From positions 124,001 to 188,000 of the forward strand of contig WHVD01000078.1 in the NCBI GenBank assembly GCA_015178975.1: a stretch of DNA of 64,000 nt, written 5' to 3'. Each line of letters opens with the position of its first letter. Position 1 is the first letter of the stretch. The notes beneath the pieces were generated by a model that saw nothing but the letters and a program-made list of their open reading frames with translations, was not told the DNA's origin and searched no databases. A program made the position numbers and the translations under genes. The stretch is from Hysterangium stoloniferum (Eukaryota > Basidiomycota > Agaricomycetes > Hysterangiales > Hysterangiaceae). Shown here piece after piece: positions 45,161 through 57,961 of this stretch.

Positions 45161-46675
45161 CAACCCTCCGGAATCTGCATGGACAGAGGGTTGCATTGAC
45201 TCTCTCTGTGTTTCCGAGGTTATCCGTCTCAACACGTCCGCTCTCTCTAATCCCAATTCATTATTTGTAAAACTCATCTCTGACTTTCTTGGAAATTTAG
45301 TGTTCTGAGCTCTGATAGATTCCGGCTCCACACACTGTTTTGTAGATACCACCTTTGCCACGAAACATAATCTGAAACTCCATTCTGTTCCTGCAATTTC
45401 CTTGCATTTGTTTGACAGCACTAGCAATACGGCAATTACCCAAGCCTGCAACATGTCTATCTGGTTCCCTTGTGGAACATCCCAGACGGTTACTTTTTTC
45501 GTAACACAGTTGGACTCTAGCTGTTCAGTAGTTGTTGGATACAACTGGCTCACCCGATATAATCCGTTGATTGACTGGGTATTGGGCAGTATTAATTTCC
45601 GAATTCCCGACACTTCAGTTCCTCCTGCAGCATCTCTTCCAGCCAACACCTTTTCGGCATCAACGGCATCAACGGCTTCTACCGAAACCTCCGTGCCTCC
45701 AAAAATCTCTCTCATCAATGCTTCAGCATTTGTTAGGGCGAGTAAACTGGATGGTTCACAGTGTTTTCGATCAGCTTAAAAGTTGATGAAGCATCTGGAT
45801 GTTTTGTGACTCCAGAATTATCCAAGCTAAAAGCTGACCTGGAAGGAGTTCCCGAAAAATACCATGATTTTGCGGACATTTTCAGTAAGCAAAAAGCTGA
45901 CAGGCTTGCACCACATAGGCCCTACGACTTGAAAATTGATATTGAGCCCAGTTCAAACCCTCCATTAGAACCTATTTACCCATTATCCCAATCGGAACTT
46001 TCATCCATTCGGGAGTTCCTGGATGAACATCTGTCGATAGGTTTTATTTGTCCCTCAAAGTCTCCATACAGAGTGCCTGTCCTTTTCATCAGAAAAAAGA
46101 ATGGCTCCCTTCGACTCTGTGTTGATTTCAGAGGATTAAATTCCATCACATGGAAATATAAGTATCCACTTCCACTCATTACCGATTTACTTGATGCCCC
46201 ATGGAAAGCTCGGATCTACACCAAAATAGACCTCAAACACACCTATCATTTGGTCCGAATTGCTGAGGGCGATGAATGGAAAACTGCTTTTCGGACTCGC
46301 TATGGATCCTTTGAATGGTTGGTTATGCCGTTCGGCCTTACCAATGCCCCTTCCACTTTTCAACGTTTTGTTAATGATATATTTTCCAACATGCTTGATG
46401 TATGTGTTATAGTCTATTTGGACGACATTTTGGTATTTTCCGAGGATCCCACTCTTCATGATGAACAGGTCTGTGAAGTCTTCCAAAGACTCCATAAAAA
46501 CGGCCTTTTCACCAACAGTAAAAAATGTTACTTTGACATGGATTCTATTGAATACTTAGGTTTCATTATTGGACCTGAGGGTCTCCGTATGGATGAAACC
46601 AAGGTTCAAGTGTCCGTGATTGGCCCGAACCACGGAAAGTCAAGGACATTCAGTCATTTTTAGGTTTTGCCAACT
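45160..46675 (+). pseudogene. Gypsy-3 protease and reverse transcriptase
   Basis: Protease with [16 protein letters not shown] near 45310-45360. A 300-codon open stretch (45761-46663) holds [51 protein letters not shown] and [14 protein letters not shown]. Fossil. Confidence 0.9.
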
Positions 46676-48834
46676 TTTACCGTTGTTTTATTCGGAATTA
46701 CTCGGATATTACAGTACCGCTCACTCGTCTTACCCGTAAAACTCAACCATGGGTCTTTGACGACAAATACTGCTCTGCTTTCCAGACTTTGAAAAATGCT
46801 TTCACTTCTGCCCCAATTCTTTCTCATTGGAAACCTGATGTTCCGATTATTGTGGAAACCGATGCTTCCGATTATGCAATTGCCATGATTCTTTTCATTC
46901 AAGATTCCGACGGTGAAATTCATCTGGTTGCATTCCTTTCTCAGACACTGAAAGTGTCCGAACTCAACTACGACGTTCATGATAAGGAACTTTTGGCAAT
47001 TTTTGAAGCTTTCAAACATTGGCGCCATTATCTCGACGGTTCCGCAACTCCTGTTGACATTGTTACCGATCACAAAAATCTTGAATATTTTTCTACCACT
47101 AAACTTTTAACCCACCGGCAAGCCCACTGGTCCGAATTCCTTTCCACTTTCAACATGATTATCCGTTTCTGACCCGGACATCTTGGTGGAAAACCAGATG
47201 CCATGACTCGACAATGGGACGTCTATCCTAAAGAGGGGGAAAGTAACTATGCTGTTGTTAATCTGCATAACTTGAAACCAGTTTTTACAATGCAACAACT
47301 TTCCCGAGCAACTTCCCTCTACTATCCAATTATGCATAGCATCATGATTATGGACATTGAGCAATTACATCAAGATATCCTTTCCACACTCACTTCCAAT
47401 CCGGCTCTCAAGCCACATCTAGAAGTTCCTGACAATCCCGACCAACCCCAATGGTCACAAGACTCTCAAGGTTTTATCTGTCTCGATGGACATATCTACG
47501 TTCCAGATTCCAACAATCTCCGACTCCACGTACTTCAGTACAAACACGATCATCCAATCTCCAGACATTACGGCATTAACAATACTCTTGGTTTGATCCG
47601 TAGAGAATTTACTTGGCCCAACCTCTGAGATTTCGTAACCCAGTTCTGTAAGTCATGCACCACCTGCTTACGCTCTAAGACCCAGAGGCATAAGCCATAC
47701 AGCCTTCTCAAGCAACTCCCAATACCGGAAAAACCCTGGAACTCAATTTCCATGGATTTCATCGAACAACTCCTGACTTCTGAAGGCTTTACATCCATTC
47801 TAGTTGTTGTGGATCGATTCTCGAAACAAGGCATTTTCATACCCACTCATGATACAATCACGTCCTTACAATTAGCGGAACTTTTCATTATTCACATATT
47901 TTCCAAACATGGAGTTCTGTCTCACGTACCTTCCGATCAAGGCTCCAAGTTCATCTCCCATTTCTTCCAGGCCCTCAGAAAAGCCCTCAACATGAAACTA
48001 CACTTCACCTCAGGATATCACCCGGAAGGTGATGGACAAACGGAACGCGTAAATCAAACATTGGAACAATATCTCCACATCTATTGCAATTATCAACAGG
48101 ACAACTGGAAATCCCTTCTTCTGATCATGGAATTCGCCTACAATAACTCTCTGAATGCAACTACTGGCATATCTCCTTTTTTCGCCAACAAAGGCTATAA
48201 TCCGAATCTCACTGTACATCCTGAACGAGATTTGGCTTCTGTCCGTGCTGAAGAATTTATTACCGACCTTGACAAATTACATCAAGAACTTCGGAAAGCT
48301 ATTTCTTCCGCACAGGAATATTATCAACGTTCTGCGGACAAAAACAGGATCCTGCCTCCTAATTTTGAAATTGGTGATCAGGTTTTTGTAAAAGCTCAAT
48401 TCTTCCATACCATCCGACCTTCTAAAGAAATTGCTGAGAAATTCTTAGGCCCATTTGAAATTATAGCACAAGCCGGTTCACTCTCATGGACTCTCCGACT
48501 TCCCGATAGTATGTGAGCAGTTCATCCCGTTTTCCACATTTCCATGTTAGAACCCTGTGTTCCTAACAAAATCCCAGAACGTATTCAACCTCTGTCCCCT
48601 CCAGTCATCATTGATGGAGAACCCGAATATGAAGTTTCTGAAATTTTGGATTCTAAAATTGACAATTGCCGACGTACTTGTAAATTGCTCTATTTAGTCA
48701 AATGGGCAGGTTATGAAGGTACCGACGAGGAAACTTCATGGATATTGGCCACGGAACTTGGACATGCTATGGAAATTGTTACTGACTTCCACACAGCTTA
48801 TCCAAGCAAACCCGGACCTTTATCATCACTCTAA
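46676..48834 (+). pseudogene. Gypsy-3 RNase H, integrase and chromodomain
   Basis: RNase H at 46789-47172 (VETDASDYAIAMIL, HDKELLAIFEAF), integrase at 47203-48516 (zinc region, VDRFSKQGIFIPTHDT, FTSGYHPEGDGQTERVNQ, a 254-codon open core) and chromodomain at 48544-48834 (LLYLVKWAGYEGTDEETSW). Fossil with several breaks. Confidence 0.9.
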
Positions 48835-48928
48835 CCCTTTTCTGTTTCTTTCTGTTCAGTCTCCGACACTTCCATTATCACACTCACTTTTAGGTTTTGC
48901 AAGTCAAAAAAATATTATTAGGACTATC

Positions 48929-50069
48929 TTAGAGTCTCTGATACCCCAAATCCACTTTCCATCCCGACTCCCATCTCATCAGCAACCTCCGCACTTTCCA
49001 CCATATCCTGCACCTCTTCATCCTCACTCTCTGATACTTCCAGCCCATTTCCTGACTCCCACCTTTTTTCGACACATTCCGCCAACGGATCATTAGGCTG
49101 TTCCCGTGTGCCTTATCGGAAAATCTCTCGGATACTGCGATAACACCGATGCTAACCATTATCTTCTCCAGAAATTCGTTTTGCCTCCGGAAATTCCGGA
49201 TCAATGAATGGAAACCCTTTTCCTGGATCTCATTATGGTGATCTAGTGTATCCCGCATTTTCATGACTTCCATCCCGATAAAGACCAACACATCAACGGT
49301 GTCCTTGAGGAGCTCAATGCCCATACTATCCGTTTTCGGCACCTCAGTTTCCGCAGCTTTGGCTGCTCCCGAACTTTCTGCATTGTTAGTTTTCTGAGCC
49401 TTCTCACCTTTTGGAATCCTTTTCGAGGCGAGAGTGCATGGAAGTTTAAGAACCGTGCAGGGATAGCAAGTTCCACCCCATTTTACCTTCTGTTTCCAAC
49501 ATGTCATATTCCATATGGAACATCGATAACACGGATTGTCATGGACGACTTCCATCCGTTCCAGAGCCTTGACCTTTGGCTTCTGTTTCGGAAGTTAATC
49601 AAATACTGACCTTTTGTAGATGCACTTACTTTAGGACTCGAAGGTCCAGCCTCTCCCTCTACCTCCACCTCCATGGCTTTTCGCTGTACCCAATAGTTAT
49701 CGGTTGGAACCATGGAAAAATTATGGATCGAACTTACCTTTCCTTCCCTTATCTCCTTAAGTTTTTCCACCACCTCTGACTCCCACTGTGATCTTTCCGG
49801 CTCTTCCTTCTTTCTCTGAGCCTCCACCATTTTCCGGATCCACGCTTCTTTTTCCGCCTTCACTCGCTCCAACTCCCGTTTTTCTGCCTCTTCCGCCTCT
49901 TTCAACTCCTGCATCAATGCCTTTTCCTCCTCCTCCTGTTGTCGCTTCAACTCCTCCATCCTTTGTCGTTTTTGTTGAAGTTCTGCGACCTTCGACATTT
50001 TTTGAAGTATGGCAATTTTGGTATCTGAATCTTCCGGGGTAGTGATGAATAATGGCCAACAAATCAACA
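48929..50069 (-). CDS. antisense accessory gene of Gypsy-3: coiled coil plus Zn2Cys6-like cluster
   Basis: Minus-strand parts with GT-AG introns: about 50069 or 49998 down to 49738, 49683-49630 (54 nt), and 49582 down to about 48929. The first is an unbroken charged coiled coil (ELKRQQEEEEKALMQELKEA). The third has six cysteines spaced C-x2-C-x6-C-x10-C-x2-C-x6-C (CYRCSIWNMTC then CYPCTVLKLPC), then a helical region and an acidic end, with one apparent break. A TATAAAAA box on this strand (50126-50119) is about 50 bp from the upstream ATG. The stop lies 94 bp from the pol stop, tail to tail. Exon plan and intron sizes match the Gypsy-2 gene although sequence identity is low. Confidence 0.7.
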
Positions 50070-50255
50070 TGCAAGTTGTGGATAAAGAAACAAAAACATT
50101 AATTCAAATATTTGGAGGTTTTTATACTCAGAACAACAGCCGAAACTCACACCTCCAGAATTGCATAAATTTCACAACACATAATAATCAGCCGTCGCTT
50201 CAATCACTCAGTACCTAATCGCCTCTATGGGATTTTGGCCTAACAGGGGGGTACT

Positions 50256-50798
50256 GTTACGACCCGTTCCTGGATGTTTCAATATCCGACTTCCGATCTC
50301 CGACTATGGAACATCATAGTTACCGTATCTTCCGCATTCTTCCCTTGTTCCGCATTTGGTAATTTGTCCATTGACAAGTATTCACTCGTTTGTCTATTAT
50401 ATTCCCATTTCGGAATATTGTCTCCCTGATATGTCTTATTGTATTTTTGTTTTAAGAATACTTCCGTTTCCGTCTTATTATGGTCTCAGTTTGTAGTACA
50501 ATAACGAGAAGACTTATATTAATTTCTGTGAATTTGTACTTTACCTTAGATCTGATATCAACTTAGTTTCTTATTCCTTCTTCCATCTTTCTGTACACTC
50601 GATATTTGGAACTCTTCAGAACTCTGAATATCCGTATCTTCCATTGTAAGTCTCACTTCTGAAATTAAGGACTTTGAGCGTTTGCGTAGAGGCGCAGCAC
50701 ATAAGCTGAAGCCAATGTCCTGACCCTATCCGATAGTTCCCAACTTCCCGGTGACTTTCTGATAGTTCCAGAATAAGTTCCCGACACGGCACTTAACA
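50256..50798 (+). repeat. Gypsy-3 3' LTR (543 bp)
   Basis: Partner of 43311-43896, with one copy of the 42-bp unit. Ends GGCACTTAACA before the TSD. Confidence 0.94.
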
Positions 50799-50803
50799 GA
50801 CAC

Positions 50804-51213
50804 ATTACTTTTCTTACACACGAAATTCATGTTGAAACACATCGTGCAACTGGAAAAAACAAATTAGCAAAATTCAACAAAAATTTGACAAAACCAAAAA
50901 ATTATGAATTTTCCAATTTTGCCTCAAATTCCCATTGCATCCCAATTCCCTTACGAGTCACCTTATTGAACGGTTCTTCACAGTCTTCTATGCGCTTTTT
51001 GGGAGTTTCTTCTAAAAAACAACTAATTAACTAATTTAAAGAAATCCCAGAAATTGACTTACCAACCGCATCAACAACTACATCTCTATCCTCGAAACCC
51101 AAAAACTCGGATCCTGATTCAAGCTGATCGACTTCTATATCAGACATTGATTGATGAACACGAAAATAGACGATGAAAAACTTTTCAAACTCCGACCTCA
51201 TGGGCTTGGTCAC
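50804..51213 (-). pseudogene. Gypsy-A antisense accessory gene, upstream part
   Basis: On the far side of Gypsy-3. An ATG at 51213, only 15 bp from the 3' LTR, opens an acidic segment (MSDIEVDQLESGSEFLGFED) followed by a GTAAGT site. A second possible coding stretch with TPKKRIEDCEEPF lies near 50930-51010. The promoter would be in the LTR, read in antisense. Confidence 0.5.
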
Positions 51214-51227
51214 AAAGGGAGGATACT

Positions 51228-53343
51228 GTCACAACCATCACAAGTCACAACATTGTCACAAACAATCAAAGGTAATATTCGTCCACCATCGTCTTGCTGT
51301 ATGGACATCGACAAATCCGATCCAGCAAGGAAACTTGCTGGCCTCGGTACTCACTCCCAACCGTATACTACCCACCACTGGGTCACCAAGATTCTCAGAG
51401 TTCGATGCACGCGTAGGTCGGCACGAATCATCTATCTTATCACTCCCTTTGGACCAGGCTCAGTAGTAGGAGCAGTAATTCTGGATGGGTGAAACGGTCG
51501 GGGTAGCGGTATTGTGATGTATCTAGTATATATTCATGAATTTTCCCTTAATTTTCCCGAATTTATTTCAATTTATTTTATTCTATTTTATTTTATTTAT
51601 TAATTCAAGAATTAGGCTATTTCCTTTTAACTTCGAATACTCAAAGCTTCGAATGACATCATATTATGTAATCGAAGCCTAGAGCGGTCGAAATATAAAT
51701 ATAATAAAGCCGGGTTATCTAATTTCGAGAGACCGGGTTTTTATTATATTATATTAGTACATATATGCGCATTATTATCGCGCGATCATGTGACATCACG
51801 TGATGACGACGTCACGACGTGTTTGCAAATCGTCGCGAGTAGTTTTTGCAGCCGCCCAGCCGCATTTATTTCCGTTTCAGCGCCACGGCTTATTTTGCTT
51901 CCACCCTCGGCCATCCCGGGTTTATTCTCTGACTCGACCGGTTTGGATCTTCGGTTCGGATCTTCGAGTCGGGTGATAGCTATGACATCATAGCGGAATT
52001 ATAGAAACTTTTAGAAGTTTCTAATAATTTCCTAATTAGTTATTTAGCTATTATTAAGCAAAAATCTCTACATGTATAAAAGGAGGCCTAAATCACTGAA
52101 TAAATGACAACTACTTTATTACTATCAACAGCACCAGCTCAAAGCTTATCTAATCATCCTAAGGACAAAAATAGCCTTAGTCTGATATCTAACTGCAAGC
52201 ACCTACACTTGCAGCATCTTGAACTCTTTCTCTTGAACTTAGCTAATTCATCTAAGTTCCCTCAGCTTCCCGGAAAACCTTTAGGCTTACTAATCACTTA
52301 AGTAAATCTAAATTCTCATTACTGAAATCCCTGCCCGTTTAGGTTATTCAAGAGCCCATTTTAACAGCACAGTTAATCGATCTTTAAACAAACGCTTGGA
52401 TATTTGACTCTCGGACAATCTCTCTATTTATAAATTATTTAACAGCTTGTTAAATCTTTATAAATAGTAAACTAAAAGGCTACAAGAAAGTGAAGGCTTA
52501 CGACAAGTTTCCGTCAACTTATTGCGCATACATTCAGCTCCCGAACCTTTATTCTCAAAGAGAACTTAACTTTCGTAAAGCACGTCACTACAAGTTCATC
52601 TGAATTTGTCAAGAGACCAAACAAATATTGACTTTAGTTGTTTAAGCTTAATAGCGCAGCTAATTAATCTATCAGTATTTAAATTACTGGACCTTTATTT
52701 GTTTATTTCTTGAATCCCTTGCCGTGTCAACGCTTGTTAATTATTTGAGAGAGTAAATAGCTGGATACCTTACAGATATCCCCCTGATGAGAGCTCTCAT
52801 CGGCTTGAAACCATTACTATCCCGTTTCCCCTAGCCACCCTCTACACTAGCTGACAAAGTTCTATCTTCGGAGACAACTGTTTGTGGCGAGTGATAAGGT
52901 GGTGGTCCGCCCAGCGGCGCTCTGGTGGACGCTGGTGACCATTGCGTTGTCATGGTCACCTGGCTAAACAACTCTTCGACCCATCAAATTCGACTCGACA
53001 AACCCGAACATTATTCGACAACATTGAATCTCTTTCGACATGTCTCATTTCAACATCATGTATGATTTCATTATTAGTTCATAACATAGTCATAACGATA
53101 CGAAGAAAAGCATAAAAGGGCTACGAAAGAAGTGAGGGAAGTCAGTCGAAATATCTGTATATTAGTGACATTAGTAATCTATCTTGTTGTAACTTCTTCG
53201 ACAAATACTTCTGTGAGTTCTCGCGACTGGTAATAGCCTCTTACTTCATCGACAGGGCGAATATATACTTTGTCGAACGAGGCTTTTGAGTTCAATTAGT
53301 AGAATATTATTTGACTTTATTGAAGAATAATCAATTTGTGACA
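51228..53343 (+). repeat. Gypsy-A 3' LTR (family A), interrupted
   Basis: Left part 51228-51284 and right part 52964-53343. Directly follows the purine tract, which fixes the sense direction of family A. Confidence 0.88.
51285..52963 (+). mobile_element. 1.7-kb insert without clear TSD, LTR-like core
   Basis: Interrupts the family A LTR between ATTCG and ACAACTC. The core, about 51513-52772, starts TGATGTATCTAG, has a TATAAAAG box at 52075-52082 and ends near GGATACCTTACA, so it could be an LTR of yet another family. About 220 bp on the left may be the tail of an internal region and about 190 bp on the right a leader. No TSD was found at the junctions. No pol motif seen. Confidence 0.5.
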
Positions 53344-53348
53344 GGCTG

Positions 53349-54576
53349 ATGATGAGAAATGAGCTAATTGGGGGGCTGATGATAGAGATCATACTAGTTG
53401 AAAGGTCCAACTCTATAAATGTAGTGGAGCTTGGCTTCAACTTATGTGTTGCACCCTTGTACAAACTGTTAGGGTGCTCTGGTATTTCAAACAGAGCAGA
53501 TAGTATGATGGAGACAAAATATGATACTTAGCTCAATCAGCCAGAGGGCTGAAATACTAAGGGTTAGAAAGTAAGAGTTTGCAGCTTGCCAAAAATCTCT
53601 TTGAGAGTATTGAGAAGGGAGGAAAAGGACTGAGAACTAATAGAGGTAATCTATGTCAATATTTGAACTGAGGAACTGTAGTATACATGAAGAAGATTTA
53701 TGCTACAATGAGATGGATGACCACAGGGCTGATCAAGGAAGCAAGGGATGGAACAGATCATGAGAAGTCGATGACAAGGTGGGGAGACTAAATGTGAAGT
53801 ATTAAACAATACTAAAGGGTCTGAGTGGCAAGTGGGACATGTAAAGGGGGATGGTGGTGATGGGGGAGTGAATGGGATGGAGATGGAATGGAAAACTAAA
53901 AGGTTAATTACTATAATGAAACAAGTGTCAGGGATGCTGCAAGTCATGATACATATGTGTTACAAGATGGAATTAAAGCTCAGGAAGAATTTCAGAAAAT
54001 ACAAACAAAAGTCTTGGCTAATCACCACATTCTTGTAAACTACAATCCTTCAGCAATACTGCCTCAAGCCACTCTAATCCCTACTATCTTTTCTATATTT
54101 CCATCAGAGGAATACTTTTGGCTTACAAACCCCAATAGGCTGGATATTCAAGATTACATTTGTATATCATGTTGCAGCAACCTTCCTAATTAAGAAGGTA
54201 ACTGCCAGGACATGCAAGTTTTTGGTGTAAACCTAGAACCCATGTCATTCAGAAGTTACATTTTGTTATTTTAGACTTTAATAAGTTTATTTGAGCATTA
54301 ATATTACTTAAGGAAGGGCTAAAACTAAGGATGTGCCAATTAAAGTGGTGCACAAGGTATATTTCACCAGGAAACTGTACACTAGATGTAACAATTCTCA
54401 TGTTTTGATGTTGTAACGCCAAATATAATTTTATTTTGACAATTTCCAATACAAAATTGATGAAGTATCTACTTATTCTGAAAAAAGAAATATGTCACGG
54501 CACTTGCGTGGCAGCGCGACATCCTGCACAGCACTTGCCTATAGCCCGACGTCACTAATGTTACAATTATTTGATT
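53349..54576. other. region without a recognised gene, partly repeat-derived
   Basis: Near 53425-53460 it holds a degenerate copy of the CTTGGCTTCAACTTATGTG block seen in several LTR families, so part of it is probably an old LTR. A plus-strand open stretch at 53957-54193 (AQEEFQKIQTKVLANHHILV) has no domain I know. Nothing else supported. Confidence 0.45.
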
Positions 54577-57500
54577 CTAAATTAGGTCCAGACTATGCCA
54601 GGCTATTCGCTTCTGCTTCCGCTCACTTTGCGCAACATTTATAAGGGGAATTGATGATGGCCTGAATTGTCATGGATCAATCTCCTCCGACATTGTCAGC
54701 AAAGACCTGTAACTTACCTCCCGTGTGCACACATGAATGGCCAGACCGTACACGACAACTGGAATATCAGTCTTTTGCATTGATCGATGTCAAGCGTATC
54801 GTTGAACATAATCGCGCCTGAAACCCGTCACAATACATCTATCACGCCATGAAAGAATTAATTACGTACCTCTGCAGGCCTTTGAATTCACCAAGTCAAC
54901 TAGCTCTCGAGGGCACCATCTCAAGGAAGTAGTCCAATGACTATCCGCATCTGGCGTAAAGTCGTGATCGTACCAGTCATCTTCGAGTCTGGCTAAAAAT
55001 CCTCTAATCAATTCTCGCATTTCTTCGGCCATCACTAACTATAACATTATTTGTGGGATGCTCAGCCATCGACGTTAACACGGAACATACCTTTTCGCCA
55101 ACCACCTCTGGAACCGCTTCAACAAAAACCTGCACGTATTCGGTCGACTGTGAACTTTCTTGTTCGGATTGGATTTCATTCATGCGTCCAAAGTGAAATC
55201 CCCATTTTTGGAGAGCTTGTCGAAATACCTCTGATCTAGCCAGAGCACGGGCTTCAATTCGAGTCAGCAGGATAGGCACAGGAGGATTTAACTCCCGAAC
55301 TTCTACGCCAACAGATGTCCCATGATCCAGAAAGCCTTGGCATAACTCACTCAAAAATCGTTCAACTCGGATACGCTCATCTGCGGCGTGCTGGTCGATC
55401 AAGATTAATACTTTGTTTGGTATGCCATTTTTGTCCTCGACTTCGGTTTCAATCAAACAGGCGACAAATTTTTTGTCGACCTGTCCTATAACTTCGGCGT
55501 GCTTTAGCTGCTCTTTGTCAAAAGACACGGATACGTCATCTGCATTTCGTCTTCGTCCGGATATCAACTTCGCATCAAAATATGCTTTATGCTTATTAGA
55601 TCCATGGCCGAATTCCGTCAGTGATTTTAGCCATGGTTGGTGAGAAGCAGAAGAAAGAGAGGTAAGAGTCGGTATACCAGGCTCGTCATGGCCGAATGTT
55701 GGGTTTTTCCAGCCCTAGTATCTCAATTCCTCAGCAGAGTAAATATTAAATATAGAGGTAATCACTCACCTGTAGAGCTTGTTGCATCCAGCCGGGGACG
55801 CCGGCATATTCTGAACAACAAGAATCTTGTACCTGGGGATCTCTCAACCGGCTAGTATCGACCAAAGATCTTCGGCCTGGTGGAATATTGTGTGGCGGGG
55901 CATTATCAGTCTCTACTCGGTTTTCATTGGCTAAGTATGAATTTCCAGTTTTTCGATCAACCAGATAAACTTGACCGCTCTGAGGGTCTGTCCACCGTGT
56001 CTCTCGGTTATGGTCAGTTGAAGGATTCTGTGTCAATTACGTCTGTGAGAGAGAACAATCGAGAACCCACACGATACTGACAACAGTTATAGCAACGGGT
56101 TCATCATTTGAATTGCTTGCAGAAAATGGCCGTGGTGGGGCTGGAGTACCAGTCGTTGGCGCGCACAGCATATCCATGTCGTTAATGTCTAGTCTCCTTT
56201 TTTTCCTGGGAGAGGGAGATCCCGTTGATCTCCTGGAAATATTACCTTTTTTCGGCGTTGGGGCTGGCGAAGAGGCGAAGCCATTTTTGAAGAGGAAAGA
56301 CTGTATAGTGTTTGATAACAAACCACACACGGCATCCGAATCCTTCAAATAATATCTTAAGCAACATAAAAACCGTTTTTATCGCTATTCTGAGTTACCT
56401 TTACGTGGATTATATTTTTTGCCGGGGTTAAGCAATTATCAATGGAACGCGGAGGAATGGTGACATTAAGGACATAAACCGCTTTTCTCTCGTTTTTCCG
56501 GGGGGATCTTCTAGTTACTAGACGATTATTTAGTCAAGTCATCTGTCATGTTAGAAAGAAAGTACCTGGTCGCGGTGGTGCCGTTTCCCCCATCTCGTCG
56601 AATGCCTAAAGTATGTTAAACGATTGTTTCATATAAAGAGACGTATACTCGCATGCTTTCCGAAAGAGCTGGCTGCAAATCTTGATTCGATTATGCGATG
56701 AAATTCGCAAGGGGATAGAGGATGACGGTTGATATCTGAGTATAATTTGATCAGGCGAGTGCAGGTAAAGTGCAGGTATGTAAATCGTACACAAATATTG
56801 AAACGCCTAACGGAAAGTTAGCAAAGTGTATTATAGCACAGATAAACTTTATCACCTTGGATTGTGCCCCGTCTAGACTCAGGAAGCCTTGAATTCTCAC
56901 ATCACCCGTAGTAACATCAATCTCTTCAATATGCTGATAAGATGTTCAATATTTGAAGGGACGGTTATTAAAACATGTGAGCACCTCGCACAACACTCGT
57001 CCAAATAGATGCCGGAATGCCAACAGCGAAGAAGATGTCTAGGTAAGTGTTCGGTAGATATTATATGTTAAGGAGGCACATAATACCTTGGGAATAGCTA
57101 GAATTCGACCTTTATCACCTATTTTGTTATTCTCCTTCGCGCTATTCTGGAGTGAGAAAGCTACATGGGGAAATACCAAAGCGATCGATTCCATATCTTT
57201 TCGAACGAATTCCAATGTGCGAGACGTAGTCGGATGAGAGCGACGACGAATTGGGAGCTACAAGAGGCGGTTAATCAGATTCAACAAAGTTGCTATTTGC
57301 TTCAAGCCGCACGTTATAGAAGGCGTCACGGATGAATACTGTAGTCCCAGGTCTTTCGCGTCTCCATCGAACAGCGGGGCCGTAGTACAGTTTCTTACCC
57401 CCCTGGACGCAAAATGTTAACAAAAGCGTCAAGAGTTAAGGTTATTTTTCACCTTAAAAATAATCGACCAGGTCTCGTTTGACGAATATGTTCTTGAACT

Positions 57501-57961
57501 TATCTCGAGACAAGAAATGTCGGCGGCAGAAGCTAAGGCTAGATGGACATTCATATTGAAGTGCAAATAAGAGCTATGGAAGCAAGTACTCACCCTCCCC
57601 ACGAAAACCGAATGTAGATGTTTCCCCTAATAATGCATTATCGTAATCCTTAGATGTTGCTTATATCTTTAATTATTCACCCTGAACAAAAGTAACATGA
57701 CAGCCAACTCATACCATATCTGGCCTCTTCGCCGCCCTTAACGAACAGTCTCATCCAGGCTGCGTCCACTCCACTCCCATCATCACGGACCCAGCATTGC
57801 CAGGCGTCAACATCTATTCCCACATCTATGTGTGAGCTCTCGGCATCTAATGAATTTTGAACAAGCTCGGAAATGATCTGAGAGAGAGATGTAAGGATTG
57901 TGGTTGATCTTAGCATAGACCGGGAGTCTTCAGGTAATTTAACTATTGAACAAGAAGACAT
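54577..57961 (-). CDS. MLH3: MutL homologue MLH3, DNA mismatch repair / meiotic crossover
   Basis: MutL-family protein; MLH3 pairs with MLH1 as a nuclear endonuclease in mismatch repair and meiotic crossover resolution. Exons read on minus: 57961-57715, 57659-57594, 57538-57453, 57402-57313, 57257-57087, 57038-56985, 56933-56856, one or more in 56740-56640, about 56345-56040, 56027-55770, 55714-55091, 55038-54870, 54817-54718, 54661-54577, with GT-AG introns around 50-60 bp. The GHKL ATPase shows ELVQNSLDAES, DDGSGV, GFRGEALASAAD and RPGTTVFIRDAFYN. The C-terminal domain has the complete endonuclease motif DQHAADERIRVE near 55360-55400 and ends with CAHGRPSSIPL. Assignment to MLH3 rather than PMS1 rests on the C-terminal wording. 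All visible frames are open, so probably functional. A few central splice sites are uncertain. Confidence 0.92.

Larger units (their letters stand above)
43311..50798 (+). mobile_element. Gypsy-3: full-length chromovirus, TSD GACAC
   Basis: 7488 bp with 5' LTR 43311-43896 and 3' LTR 50256-50798, GACAC at 43306-43310 and 50799-50803. Gag, protease, RT, RNase H, integrase and chromodomain are on plus; an antisense gene fills 48929-50069. A purine tract, ACAGGGGGGTAC, precedes the 3' LTR. The LTRs differ by several percent (mostly transitions) and by one 42-bp tandem unit. About eight to ten breaks in gag-pol. Confidence 0.95.
40708..53343 (+). mobile_element. Gypsy-A: rearranged chromovirus with inverted LTR ends, TSD GGCTG
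   Basis: GGCTG at 40703-40707 and 53344-53348 frames a unit whose left end is 121 bp of family A LTR in antisense (40708-40828) and whose right end is a family A LTR in sense (51228-53343, interrupted). Both outer ends are thus the same LTR terminus. Inside are RNase H, integrase and chromodomain on plus (40829-42720), a convergent antisense gene, and a purine tract (AAAGGGAGGATAC) before the 3' LTR. Gag, protease and most of RT are missing. It carries Gypsy-3 (43311-50798) and an insert in its 3' LTR (51285-52963). Net length about 3.5 kb; pol remnants have several breaks. Confidence 0.85.

Noticed and set aside
49576-50042. Plus-strand open frames rich in Ser, Pro and Phe between Gypsy-3 pol and the 3' LTR
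   Set aside because: They are shadows of the charged coiled coil of the minus-strand accessory gene, which has the exon plan and TATA box.
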